Shown here one piece after another: positions 8,821 through 18,422 of a DNA stretch of 39,198 bases; positions within the stretch are counted from its first letter, which is position 1; each line of letters starts with the position of its first letter. Source of the DNA: an uncultured Porphyromonadaceae bacterium (lineage in GTDB: Bacteria > Bacteroidota > Bacteroidia > Bacteroidales > Muribaculaceae). The translations under genes were made by a program, and so were the position numbers. Below the pieces are notes generated by a model. It searched no databases. It worked only from the letters and a program-made list of their open reading frames with translations, and was not told the DNA's origin. Where the stretch lies: NCBI GenBank assembly GCA_947176755.1, contig CAMWRW010000012.1, positions 1-39,198 of the forward strand, read 5' to 3'.

Positions 8821-8848
8821 CTGCAGGGAGGGTGAAACCTCCCTGCAG
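8821..8848 (+). terminator. Strong hairpin after the major fimbrillin, no U-run
   Basis: A perfect 11-bp stem (8821-8831 with 8838-8848) with a six-base loop lies between the fimbrillin stop and the anchor gene start at 8881. It is followed by AACCAAAACC rather than a T-run. It is therefore better read as a partial terminator or a 3'-end stabiliser that could keep the shaft subunit more abundant than the downstream minor subunits. Confidence 0.6.
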
Positions 8849-8880
8849 AACCAAAACCTACAGAAATTGATTTCATACCT

Positions 8881-9864
8881 ATGAAACTCAAATCCATAAT
8901 ACTACCATCACTTGCGCTCGCGGCCGCCATGACATCGTGCGATGCGGTCTACGAAGATCTCAATCCCTGTCCTCAGGGTGCGGACTTCGTGCTGCAGTTC
9001 ACACACAATATGACCGGCGAGGATCGATTCTCCGCTGACGTGCATTGCCCTGTGCTTTTCCTTTATGACAGCGAAGGAAATTTTGTCGACAGATATAATT
9101 TTGATACTGACGGGAAACTCTCCCTTGAACTTGAAGAGGGGGATTATCACGCAATCAGTTTCGGAGGTATGGACTGCCCGGAAGCTGACTTCGTTTTCAA
9201 TCAGGATTTCCTGACAAGTCATCATTACTCTGAGCTGGAGACCTACATACGAGGCACACGCGGCGGAGAGAGCTCGAAGCGACTTCATGCGCAGCATCAT
9301 GCGATGGAGGATTTCACAGTCATCGCGACCCCCGAGGGCCACACGAAGGTGATTCTTGATTTCATCCGCAACACGAATCTGATAAAGGCGGAACTCGCCT
9401 ATTCCGACGGAAGCGCGATTTCACCTTCCACCTTCAATTACACCATCACGGCCGACAACGCCGCGACAGACCATGCGAACAAGGTCGTTGCCTCCGGCGA
9501 ACATACCGTTTACCGTCCCCACGATACGGGAACCGACCCGCAGGGGATGACCATCGACGGAGCGAATGTTCCGACGGCGTGGGCGGAAATGACCATCGGC
9601 CGCCTTGAAGAGGATATGACGGCCACGCTTCTCGTGACCCGCGCAGCCACCGGGGAGCAAGTCGCAAAAATCGATCTCGTGAAATATTTCGAGAAAATCA
9701 TGGGGAACGAACTCAGCGGAGTGACGCTCCAGGAATATCTCGACCGCCAGGCGCAATGGACGATCTCGTTCACGCTCGACCCGGAAACGGAGAAACTCGC
9801 CGGGTTGCAATTCAAGATTAACGGTTGGATTCTCAACTTAGCCAACGAAGGAACCATACTCTAA
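8881..9864 (+). CDS. Mfa2/FimB-family fimbrial anchor lipoprotein
   Basis: A 327-residue lipoprotein with lipobox MTSC (Cys20), then DAVYEDLNPCPQG, a stretch typical of the FimB/Mfa2 family, which anchors the pilus to the outer membrane and limits its length. The C-terminus (FKINGWILNLANEG) keeps the W-aliphatic strand of the family. Unlike the four other subunits it has no Thr/Lys-Arg-Ala site shortly after the lipobox, as expected for an anchor that is not matured by protease. It starts 97 bases after the major fimbrillin and is followed by the next subunit after 19 bases. Confidence 0.85.
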   Translation: MKLKSIILPSLALAAAMTSCDAVYEDLNPCPQGADFVLQFTHNMTGEDRFSADVHCPVLFLYDSEGNFVDRYNFDTDGKLSLELEEGDYHAISFGGMDCPEADFVFNQDFLTSHHYSELETYIRGTRGGESSKRLHAQHHAMEDFTVIATPEGHTKVILDFIRNTNLIKAELAYSDGSAISPSTFNYTITADNAATDHANKVVASGEHTVYRPHDTGTDPQGMTIDGANVPTAWAEMTIGRLEEDMTATLLVTRAATGEQVAKIDLVKYFEKIMGNELSGVTLQEYLDRQAQWTISFTLDPETEKLAGLQFKINGWILNLANEGTIL

Positions 9865-9883
9865 CGCCATAAGAAACTGAGCC

Positions 9884-11341
9884 ATGAACTACAAAACAAT
9901 CATAAGGCCAATCGGAATGGCGTTAGCGACAACGCTTCTCGTCGGATGTGAGAGCGACAACAGTATAGTGAACCCGACGCCCGACAATGGCCGCGAGATA
10001 TGGATGACGGTAACCGTCAGGAACGCATCCGTTGGCACACGCGCCGACGGCAATGTTCCCGATTGGGATTCACGCGTGACCTCGGCGATCGGATATATCA
10101 CGGAGAAAGGGAAAAGGAATGTGATCGCATACGGCCGACCCTTCAAAATGCCGGCGGAGGGAGTGACCGACGCTGATATCACATACGAAGGGACGACCAC
10201 GAAAATAATGCTTGCCGTCTCCGGTGACCTTGAAGTGGGAAAGGAATATGACCTGTACTTAGCAGCAAACATACCGGCAGCCGACCAGCAGAGCATCATA
10301 GATTCGCGATACAGCCAGACGGGCGTTCAAATCGCAACGCTGACCTTCTCGCATCCCTCCTCAACGTGGTCAAACTGGGCCGCAGCCTCGTTCGAGACAG
10401 CCCACACGATGCCGATGGGATGTGTAGAGCCTATAGTGATAGAGCTTGAGGATACTGACTACAGTCGCGAGAATCCCTATCATGCAGGCGGAGAAGGGGC
10501 AACCCGGCAATCGTTTACGATGACGCGCGGACTTGCACGTGTTGACTTCCGAGATGACTCTCCGGCAGATACGGGAGTGAACGAATATGTGATCGAGAAC
10601 CATTCCGGAGCGTTGAAAGTGCAGTTCAAGAGATGCCAACCCATCAACCTGAACTCCTCCTCCTATTTCGTGCCGACCTATCAGGCCGTCACCCCGGCCA
10701 ACACGATCGTGACGTGTCCTCCGACACAGTCGCGATACCCGGCGAGCATGATAACGCTCCCCACGTCAAAACCGGCAAACAACGGCTTCATCCAACTCTG
10801 CTATCTTCCGGAGAATGTGCCCGCTGTCGACAGAGTCTCCTACCAGACGGCAACCGGCTTTATCTTCACCGGCATCCTCAAGGGAGTCGAAGGGGTTTGC
10901 GACGAAGAACTCATAGCATATCTCGACGGGAGCAAGACCGTGAACGGCGCACACCCGACGCTCTACTATTATGACGACGGAAGATTCCAGTCAATGCCGA
11001 TGTATCGGGCCGTGGCGCCTACGGGGAGCAACTGGCGATCGATCACCTGGAGCGAGACACTCGGCGGCTATGCCGTGAGCTATCGGAAGGCTATCCGCCA
11101 CGGCGGCTATGCCGGCCAGACACCGGCGCCGGTAGCCGACGACGGAGTGGTATCGGAGATGGAATATGGCGTGGTCAGAAACCATAACTACGAGCTTTCC
11201 ATCGGAAAAGTTACCGCCCTGCCCCACCCCGCGGGCAATACCGACATACCGGAAACGAACAAAGAGGACATCGATCTCAAGATCACAGTCGACACGAATT
11301 GGGAATACCACCGTGGCACGACTGAAATCGAAATCAACTAA
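9884..11341 (+). CDS. Minor fimbrial subunit, Mfa-like lipoprotein
   Basis: A 485-residue lipoprotein (lipobox LVGC, Cys22) with a beta-rich fimbrillin-type body. It carries GTRADGN at residues 51-57, so Arg53-Ala54 is a likely protease maturation site. The C-terminal part (EYGVVRNHNYELSIGKV, then DLKITVDTNWEYH) resembles the last strands of FimA/Mfa-family subunits. Placed between the anchor and the two large adhesin-like subunits, it may be a tip adaptor comparable in place to Mfa3 or FimC; the exact equivalent cannot be assigned. It is 19 bases after the anchor gene, and the next gene starts 19 bases after its stop. Confidence 0.75.
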   Translation: MNYKTIIRPIGMALATTLLVGCESDNSIVNPTPDNGREIWMTVTVRNASVGTRADGNVPDWDSRVTSAIGYITEKGKRNVIAYGRPFKMPAEGVTDADITYEGTTTKIMLAVSGDLEVGKEYDLYLAANIPAADQQSIIDSRYSQTGVQIATLTFSHPSSTWSNWAAASFETAHTMPMGCVEPIVIELEDTDYSRENPYHAGGEGATRQSFTMTRGLARVDFRDDSPADTGVNEYVIENHSGALKVQFKRCQPINLNSSSYFVPTYQAVTPANTIVTCPPTQSRYPASMITLPTSKPANNGFIQLCYLPENVPAVDRVSYQTATGFIFTGILKGVEGVCDEELIAYLDGSKTVNGAHPTLYYYDDGRFQSMPMYRAVAPTGSNWRSITWSETLGGYAVSYRKAIRHGGYAGQTPAPVADDGVVSEMEYGVVRNHNYELSIGKVTALPHPAGNTDIPETNKEDIDLKITVDTNWEYHRGTTEIEIN

Positions 11342-11360
11342 TCCGACACAATTATCTTCC

Positions 11361-13952
11361 ATGACACGGAAACTATTATACCTGACTCTCACACTCTTTA
11401 CGCTGTTATTGCCGGCAGCCTGCTCCACCGACGAACCGTTCCGTCAGGGAGAGGGAGAGACGATGCTCAATATTCTGATTCCCTCCACGGAACTCGCACG
11501 CGAGAACACTCGCGCCGGAGGGCTCTATGATGATGAACACGGCACACGCCTCGTAAGCGAGGGAATGATCAAGAAACTGCGCGTAGCGGGATTCTATGAG
11601 GAAGAGGGAACGAATGTGACGAAACATTTCTATGCCGAACTCGACCCGAATCATGCAACGGCGGTCAATGATATCTACCTGAATTATTCGATGTCGGTTG
11701 TGCCGGGCGATTACAGACTCTATATCTTCGCCAACATGGAGCTGAACCCGACAACAAAGAGCAAGCTTCAGGCGGAGGCTACAGCCGCCGATCTTGAGGA
11801 GGAAGTTCAGGCGATCAGCCACTCCTACGTGACCAATTCAAAGGTCACTCTTCCTACAGCCGAGGAGGGTCTCCCTATGGCAAATAAGAACGCGCTGTCA
11901 GTCACGGTTGCCAAAGGGGAACGCCAGACCCTTGAAGCTAAACTCGGATTTCTCTGCTCAAAGGTGAGAGTGAGCGTGATTTACGACAAGGCCTTCGGAG
12001 AAAACGAGAAATTCAAAATCAATTCAATGGACGCACTGAATGTGTGGACCGGCACGCGAGTTTTCGCGGGATTGTATGAGAACGCCGCCAACGGCACGGG
12101 GACCTCGAAAAACACTCTGACTGGCGTCGGCAAAGGAAATCACTACGCTCTCGGAGAGCTCGCATCGATGACTCTTGAGGAACTCGCTGCGATCACCGAC
12201 GAGAACGAAGATCCACTGAACAAACTCGGGACGGTACTCAACGACCCGACCGGATACACACAGAGCGTGTGGCAATCGACAGTTTATCTTCCCGAGTGCA
12301 ACGGCAAGACGGAAGAGGAACGCACGACACTCAGAATAAATCCCGATGGCGTCGGCTCCTTCACATTTATCCCGGGATGTTTTGTCGACGGGTCCGGCAA
12401 TGAATTCAAGATGGAGCGAGGTCATTTCTACGATATCATCGCGAAAGTTGCGGAAGGGGGCGAAGTTCAGTATTCATGGACCGTGAACGGATGGGATCCC
12501 TTCCGACTGACCGTCCAGCTCGCCGGCACGACCGAACTATCGCTCTCGATGACCCGCATCACGGAGGAAATCGACGGTATGAATCCGGCCACGATCTACT
12601 ACAACAGCAACGCACCTCGTCTTGAGTTCGACATTGACAAGGATGAAAACGGCGTGGATTATTTCATTATCACCGAAGACAAGGCTTCGAAGACAATCAC
12701 CGTGCGAGTGAATCCGGAAATCGGTATTCACGCCAATCTGATCACAGGAAAGACATTCCGGGTTATCGCCGGAAACATCAACAAACAGGTTGTTGTCGAC
12801 GCGATCAACATGAAGGCTTACCTTCATATATACCCGGATTCGCAGTCACTTAACCTGAAAGATATTGCCAACTCGAATTCATTCAGCTTCTATCTGGATT
12901 ATTCGACGAATGTCGACGGACTTGCGCTCAAGATAAGCCAGATAACGAATTCCAATACCAACAAACAATACACGACGTCCGGCGGCAACGTGACGGGAGG
13001 AGCCTACCTTGAGGTGGTATCCAACGACACGACGACAGTGCTCTCCGAAAAGATCGCGTTATTGGCGAACACAAACATCGGCGATAAGATGAAGACAGGG
13101 GTAACACTTCCGAAGAGCGGACTCCTGCGCATCACGGTAGTCGATCCGACGTCGGCCACATTCTTCGCATCCCAGATAGCGGGAAAAATCGTCGGCACAG
13201 CCGACGGAGGCTATACCGACGACGGTTCGTTCACGATCGTACCTAATCCGACGAAGTATGTGATTCATTTCAAGGCTGTGAGAAACAGTAACGGCGATAT
13301 CGACACCGGATGGCAGAACGACCAGGGAGCCGTTCCCCACATCTATATTTACCAGCCGCTTTATTACAAGGGTTATCCGGTCTACGGACAATCCGGAAGC
13401 GACAAAATCAACTGGATTGAATATTCCTTCACGGGGAATTACGCCTTCAAAGGATGGTACAGCGGCGGAGGCGATGTTGATGACCTGATGATTGACACGA
13501 GCACATTCCAGGATAAAACCGGATCGGACATCACAGGCTATAACGTCGAAAGCACTTGGGGCGACCCGGGAACACCCTCAGGCGTGACCGATAACATGAG
13601 ATACCAGAAGATCAATCTTTTGGGCAGCTTCAGAGGCACATGCTCGACATGTCATCCGAATACCGGGGAATCGAATCAGTCTGCGTTGTGGCCGGGAGTC
13701 GGAATGCTGAAGGAGACGGGCGACAACGCAGGATGGTACAAAATCGAACTTCCCCTTTTGGCGAAGCCGGGCTCGGCGATGGTGATGTTCACCAACAATC
13801 ATTCCGGCAGCTACCGCTATCCGCTGGCTGCGATGCCGGGTATCCCATTGCCGAACTATGCAGACTGCGAGGCATGGTATCTGCTTGACACGAGCATCGG
13901 AGGCGACAACTGCTATTTCACCGATGACCGACACGACTCATACGCTGATTAA
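11361..13952 (+). CDS. Large fimbrial subunit with a C-terminal glycan-binding-like module
   Basis: I chose ATG 11361 (863 residues) because it opens directly into a lipoprotein signal ending PAAC (Cys21). The longer frame would overlap the previous gene by over 170 bases. ENTRAGG puts a maturation site at Arg51-Ala52. Residues about 30-440 are fimbrillin-like and end TVNGWDPFRLTVQ. About 440-630 look like Ig-like strands. The C-terminal part (about 630-863) has HIYIYQPLYY, then WPGVGM at 777-782, GWYKIELP, and AMVMFTNN. The order WPG-x-M, a W-Y strand and an IF-N-N strand resembles starch-binding module CBM26. Probable tip or near-tip adhesin; ligand unknown. Confidence 0.7.
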   Translation: MTRKLLYLTLTLFTLLLPAACSTDEPFRQGEGETMLNILIPSTELARENTRAGGLYDDEHGTRLVSEGMIKKLRVAGFYEEEGTNVTKHFYAELDPNHATAVNDIYLNYSMSVVPGDYRLYIFANMELNPTTKSKLQAEATAADLEEEVQAISHSYVTNSKVTLPTAEEGLPMANKNALSVTVAKGERQTLEAKLGFLCSKVRVSVIYDKAFGENEKFKINSMDALNVWTGTRVFAGLYENAANGTGTSKNTLTGVGKGNHYALGELASMTLEELAAITDENEDPLNKLGTVLNDPTGYTQSVWQSTVYLPECNGKTEEERTTLRINPDGVGSFTFIPGCFVDGSGNEFKMERGHFYDIIAKVAEGGEVQYSWTVNGWDPFRLTVQLAGTTELSLSMTRITEEIDGMNPATIYYNSNAPRLEFDIDKDENGVDYFIITEDKASKTITVRVNPEIGIHANLITGKTFRVIAGNINKQVVVDAINMKAYLHIYPDSQSLNLKDIANSNSFSFYLDYSTNVDGLALKISQITNSNTNKQYTTSGGNVTGGAYLEVVSNDTTTVLSEKIALLANTNIGDKMKTGVTLPKSGLLRITVVDPTSATFFASQIAGKIVGTADGGYTDDGSFTIVPNPTKYVIHFKAVRNSNGDIDTGWQNDQGAVPHIYIYQPLYYKGYPVYGQSGSDKINWIEYSFTGNYAFKGWYSGGGDVDDLMIDTSTFQDKTGSDITGYNVESTWGDPGTPSGVTDNMRYQKINLLGSFRGTCSTCHPNTGESNQSALWPGVGMLKETGDNAGWYKIELPLLAKPGSAMVMFTNNHSGSYRYPLAAMPGIPLPNYADCEAWYLLDTSIGGDNCYFTDDRHDSYAD

Positions 13953-13987
13953 TCACAAACGAACAGAAACCAACAACACAGACGATA

Positions 13988-16900
13988 ATGTCAAGATATA
14001 AATCATATCTACCGACCCTCCTCACCCTCCTGTCGATATTGACGGGAGGCCTTCTCACGGGATGCTCCGACGATTTCAACTGGCGGGGAGAAAACGTGGC
14101 CGAGGATGAATATCTGATAGCTTTCTCGACCTCCTCACCCATCGTGGAGAGCATCACTAAGACACGCGCGACCGACCAGGAAAGAAACAAGGTAAAGGAA
14201 GTGGCACTGGTGATGTTCAACGGGGACATGAATGTCGGAGAGCCACAATATTTCACACTGTCTTCCACACCGGCGATCACGCCTGAAGGGGATGGCATAG
14301 GAGGCTCGATAAAGGTGAAAAAATCGAGTGTCCGCGAAGGCGACGGCGGGGATTGGTACTTGATTGCCAATGCCAACTCGCTTGTCAAGCAGTTTATGGA
14401 TAATCATGCAGGCGACACATTTGACACGCAGACCTTTCTTGACGGTATCAGCGCGTCGAAGAATCAGCTTGCGGATAGCGGTGATGAACCGTTCATAATG
14501 GCAGCCTCGAAAGCGGCCGTTAATATAAGAGAGGCACAGACGACGGCACCCGTTTTCAATTTCGACCGGTTGTTCACCCGCATTTCCGTCTTGAACTACA
14601 CGACGGAAGGGAAATTCCTCATGACGGGAACAATTCTCGACAAATATGCCGCAACGGGAACCGCATCTCTGAGCGGAGCAAATGCGCTCACTGCAAATGA
14701 TCTCAGGGCAGCAAGCGATTCCTGGCAGAGGACTCCCGCCACCCAGACCACAGACGGAATCACGCATACAAAGGCGGGAGCGACGGGCGACCAGCTTACG
14801 ATGGCTTCATTCCCCTACAGCGTTCCGACGGACGCAGAGGGAAATGTTTCGACAGACGCTTCAAAGATAATGTATCTCGTTATCGAGGGATATTTTGATC
14901 AGGCAACCCAGGAGGATATCGACAACGGCATTCTCCACAAATTCGATTCCGGCAGACCATGCTATTATGCAGTGGCGCTACCCAACCTTGAGGCGAACCA
15001 TCTATACAGGGTGATAATCGAAAAGGTTCCGGGCGAAGGGCATGCGACTGCGGAAGAAGCAATAGCGAATCCGGGCGGTCTGTCGATTGACTTTATCGAC
15101 ACAACGGACAGAATCCGCGACATCATATCCGACGGCAAGAATGTGCTTGCAGTCTGCGACACGGTGAGAATCGAGGCCGTGCCTGAAACGGGAAACATCA
15201 TCACCAGAAATCTGCCGATAAAAGCACGCCACGAGGGAAAAGGCAATCCTACGGTAACGCTGACAAGGGTCAGCGGCGGAGAAGGCTGGCTCACGCTCCC
15301 GTCGCAGGCGGCATACACGTTCGAGACTATCACTAATGAAGAAGAGACAAGCAACGGACTCTTCACATCCGCGATCTCAATCGAGGCAAAGGCCAGCATG
15401 AATGAAGGCTCGGAACGCGAGGCGGTGTACAAAGTCAAACTTGAAGGGACGGAGCTTGAACGCAACGTCGTGTTCCTTCAGGCGGCCAACACCAACGTGA
15501 AGTATAGCAAGGCGATGGACATCAAACTTACTATCAAACGCGGCTCGACGAATGACCTGACACAGATCGACTATCTACGGTTTATCAATCCGGACATCAC
15601 CACGGCGACGTCCGGAACGGAAGCTCTCGGCGTAAAACCCTATCAGAACGGAGGACGAATCCGCAACCTCGGTCTCCATGCACCGATGCCTAACGGCGGA
15701 AACGTGACCTACACCTATACGATCACACTCCTTGACGGAGCGACGATAGAAGAGAACGGCGTAACCGGGACGAAAAGCGGCAACACGTATACCTACACGT
15801 TTACAGACGGCACGGATTACGGCTATCGCGTGACTCCGGATGCGATCACCATCAAGCAGGGAACGACTACCTACACACTTGACGTCTATCATACAGGCTT
15901 CTTCTACCATCACACACGCGACGGATTCATCAACTGGCACTATTATGAAGTGTTTACCCAGAATTCGAATCTCCACTGGCTTGACCGAAATCTTGAAGCC
16001 ACGAGTGCGGGTATGGGTGTTAGAACCAACAAGACGACGACCCTGACATCGGAGAGCTGGCCCATTGTAGGAACGGAAGCAATGGGACAATTATACCTGA
16101 AATCAGAAGCGGATGCTCAGATGATACCGGGCTGGAATCTGCCGACCTACGCCCAGATGCGCTCACTGACAGTGCTCGCCGGGTTCACTACCCAGCGCCT
16201 CTCGACCGTACCGGCCCAGACACCCTATTACGCACCCTCCTATCTCTTCGCGGGAACGGAAGGAACGAAAAACATCTCCGTTCATTCCTACTTCCCACAG
16301 AACATGCTTCAGGAAGTCAGCGGAGGCACTCGCTCCTACGCGGGCGACAAATCGTCGGGCTATTATATGACGAGAACTTCGGCCGACGCAATCGGCTGGT
16401 ATCAGTGTATGCAGTTTACGGGCATGAACGTGACCTCGCTCAACCGCAATGTGGGCACAGCATTCGCGATGTCTGTCAGACCCTGCACGGGGACCTATAA
16501 TCCGGAAGTGGAGGATGAAAAATACACGGTAAGCGTGAAGGGATACACGCATGTGTTCCTCTACTATCTGAACACTGACGGATCGAAGACCTATCTGACC
16601 TCATGGCCGGGCGAACAAGTTGCGGTTTATGGCGACACGGAACGTTACCATCCGTTTGAAATCACTCCGACGATGGCTTACAATAAGGAGCGACTCTACG
16701 TTATTTTCAACGAGGTTCAGAATGGCGTCGTCAGGAATTCCAATGTAGATGCAGCGAAAGTCAACAGCCGCACCGGTATCAAGTTTATCAACGGCGGATT
16801 ATATGATAAGGATGCTACGACCACAGCGACCGGAGCGAAAGAAGGAAACTGGACGACTCCACCCGAGCGTCCCTATCTCGTCGTCCGCGCTCTAACGAGC

Positions 16901-18184
16901 GAGATCGGAACGAGAAACCACTGCTACGTATGGACAGGCGACGGAGATAACCTATACTTTGGCGTATATGGCTCTTCAGCAGCCAGCGCAGGAACAAAGA
17001 ACGGCTATCGCTACTGGAAGGTTGCCGTAAGCGGCACAATTGCCACACCGACCGGAGTTATCTTTAAAGATAATAACACAAACAATGACGGCAAGCTGGA
17101 AATTACAGATCCCTCAAAGATCATAAAAGAGACAGATCCCGAACTTTTGGCAGAATATGGAGCAACCGTGCTTATCACGGTTACAACCGACGGCCAGTCG
17201 ACAAGTAATTACACCTATAACTTGCACGGCCAGTTCACAAGTTCAGACTGGACGGACATCAATCTGGTGAAGAATGCATCCACAGGCCTGTTTGAAGCAA
17301 AAGTCAATGTCACTTATAGCGGTGGCTGCTCCTTCGGTATCCAGAGAAGTGACAACGCCTGGATCTGGCTTAAATCAGGAGAAACGCTCCAGACGAATGG
17401 AACGGCGATGAATTGCGCGGTCCAGAGCGGAAACAACGGAACGAACTGGAGCGGACTTGGAAGCGGAACATACGACTTCGTGTTCGACGAAACCGCGATG
17501 ACACTGAAGATCACAGGCGCCGGAGGTGGCGGCGGCGGTGGTGGCGATGACAAGAAATATCTTGTGATCCGCGTTCCGAACGGAGAAGTCTCACAGAATT
17601 ATATCCATGTATGGGGTGCAAAGGATTATACCACATACAGTTCGGCACCGAGTTGTGAGTCCACGACATTGAACGGATATAAATACTGGAAGATAGAGGT
17701 GACGGATGCCGTTACTTCGCTAAACGGAATTATCTTCAAGAACGCTGCATCCGGAGATGACGGTAAAGATCAATATGGCGACAGCAAATATTGGCATCGA
17801 GTAACCGACGCGACAGTTCTTGCACAATTCGGAGCAACCTCCATGTTCACGTTTGATCTCTACTGTTACGAATTCCATGGAGAATGCTTCGGCAACGGCA
17901 GCTGGGAAACTAAAACCGCCGACTGTGACGGCAACGTATGGACGTTAAGCAACATTGGTATCGTTTCCGGTGACTTCGGAATTAGAAAGAAGAGACATTC
18001 CGATGGCGGTCAAGAAAAATGGATTCAGCCTAAGTACTCGAGCGATGCTGAAGTTGTTCTAAGTACGGATATAGTATGTGCATACGAAGGTGAGTCTTCA
18101 GGAAATAACTTTGAAATGAAAATTTCCGGAACTTATACATTTAAATTTGATCCTGTAGCAATGACGCTTAGAGTAACAAGATAA
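13988..18184 (+). CDS. Giant multi-module fimbrial tip adhesin
   Basis: A 1398-residue lipoprotein (LTGC, Cys26) with KTRATDQ, so Arg60-Ala61 is a likely maturation site. The N-terminal third is fimbrillin-like. Residues about 655-835 resemble the FISUMP/lectin-like fold: WLDRNLEAT at 664, PGWNLPTYAQM, a GYYMTR strand, and a closing SVRPC at 829-833. Residues about 845-955 look like CBM26 (SWPGEQ at about 872, LYVIFNE). Two tandem copies of an approximately 215-residue unit follow (962-1177 and 1190-1398), joined by eight glycines. Each has a YVW/HVW...YWK...IFK half and an HGxF...W...FGI half like SusE/SusF-type starch-binding domains. It is last in the operon, so probably the tip. The functions are inferred from pattern only. 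Confidence 0.72.
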   Translation: MSRYKSYLPTLLTLLSILTGGLLTGCSDDFNWRGENVAEDEYLIAFSTSSPIVESITKTRATDQERNKVKEVALVMFNGDMNVGEPQYFTLSSTPAITPEGDGIGGSIKVKKSSVREGDGGDWYLIANANSLVKQFMDNHAGDTFDTQTFLDGISASKNQLADSGDEPFIMAASKAAVNIREAQTTAPVFNFDRLFTRISVLNYTTEGKFLMTGTILDKYAATGTASLSGANALTANDLRAASDSWQRTPATQTTDGITHTKAGATGDQLTMASFPYSVPTDAEGNVSTDASKIMYLVIEGYFDQATQEDIDNGILHKFDSGRPCYYAVALPNLEANHLYRVIIEKVPGEGHATAEEAIANPGGLSIDFIDTTDRIRDIISDGKNVLAVCDTVRIEAVPETGNIITRNLPIKARHEGKGNPTVTLTRVSGGEGWLTLPSQAAYTFETITNEEETSNGLFTSAISIEAKASMNEGSEREAVYKVKLEGTELERNVVFLQAANTNVKYSKAMDIKLTIKRGSTNDLTQIDYLRFINPDITTATSGTEALGVKPYQNGGRIRNLGLHAPMPNGGNVTYTYTITLLDGATIEENGVTGTKSGNTYTYTFTDGTDYGYRVTPDAITIKQGTTTYTLDVYHTGFFYHHTRDGFINWHYYEVFTQNSNLHWLDRNLEATSAGMGVRTNKTTTLTSESWPIVGTEAMGQLYLKSEADAQMIPGWNLPTYAQMRSLTVLAGFTTQRLSTVPAQTPYYAPSYLFAGTEGTKNISVHSYFPQNMLQEVSGGTRSYAGDKSSGYYMTRTSADAIGWYQCMQFTGMNVTSLNRNVGTAFAMSVRPCTGTYNPEVEDEKYTVSVKGYTHVFLYYLNTDGSKTYLTSWPGEQVAVYGDTERYHPFEITPTMAYNKERLYVIFNEVQNGVVRNSNVDAAKVNSRTGIKFINGGLYDKDATTTATGAKEGNWTTPPERPYLVVRALTSEIGTRNHCYVWTGDGDNLYFGVYGSSAASAGTKNGYRYWKVAVSGTIATPTGVIFKDNNTNNDGKLEITDPSKIIKETDPELLAEYGATVLITVTTDGQSTSNYTYNLHGQFTSSDWTDINLVKNASTGLFEAKVNVTYSGGCSFGIQRSDNAWIWLKSGETLQTNGTAMNCAVQSGNNGTNWSGLGSGTYDFVFDETAMTLKITGAGGGGGGGGDDKKYLVIRVPNGEVSQNYIHVWGAKDYTTYSSAPSCESTTLNGYKYWKIEVTDAVTSLNGIIFKNAASGDDGKDQYGDSKYWHRVTDATVLAQFGATSMFTFDLYCYEFHGECFGNGSWETKTADCDGNVWTLSNIGIVSGDFGIRKKRHSDGGQEKWIQPKYSSDAEVVLSTDIVCAYEGESSGNNFEMKISGTYTFKFDPVAMTLRVTR
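16871..18181 (+). repeat. Tandem protein repeat joined by an octaglycine linker
   Basis: Copy A is 16871-17518 and copy B 17555-18181. Shared order of motifs: YLVVR/YLVIR, YVW/HVW, GYRYWK/GYKYWK, GVIFK/GIIFK, DGK, LAEYGAT/LAQFGAT, NLHGQF/EFHGEC, FGI, then YDFVFDETAMTLKIT/YTFKFDPVAMTLRVT. The linker 17522-17545 encodes eight glycines. DNA identity between the copies is low, so the duplication is old and kept by selection at the protein level. Confidence 0.85.
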
Positions 18185-18201
18185 GATCATAAAACCCGAT
18201 A

Positions 18202-18237
18202 GATAACGGCGACGGAGCATTCTCCGCCGCCGTTATC
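18202..18237 (+). terminator. Hairpin closing the fimbrial operon
   Basis: A 15-bp stem with one mismatch (18202-18216 with 18223-18237, loop GCATTC) starts 18 bases after the adhesin stop. It is GC-rich in the middle and lacks a T-run after it, so termination may be partial or Rho-assisted. Confidence 0.65.
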
Positions 18238-18422
18238 ATATCCCCACCCTACTTCTCCGGCTGCGGACATACCAACAGACATCTTTCAGCTAACTGTTGC
18301 AATGTGACAATACCGCGAATGGGACAAGTAGTCCGCATTGCTGAAAAGGGCGACGGGGGACGATTGCGTGTTTTAAGCGAGATTATTTGCGGGGGGATGA
18401 TATTTAGGCTAATTTTGCCGAA

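Noticed and set aside
11166-11360. N-terminal extension of the first large fimbrial subunit
   Set aside because: It overlaps the preceding subunit gene, and the ATG at 11361 gives a perfect lipoprotein signal peptide.
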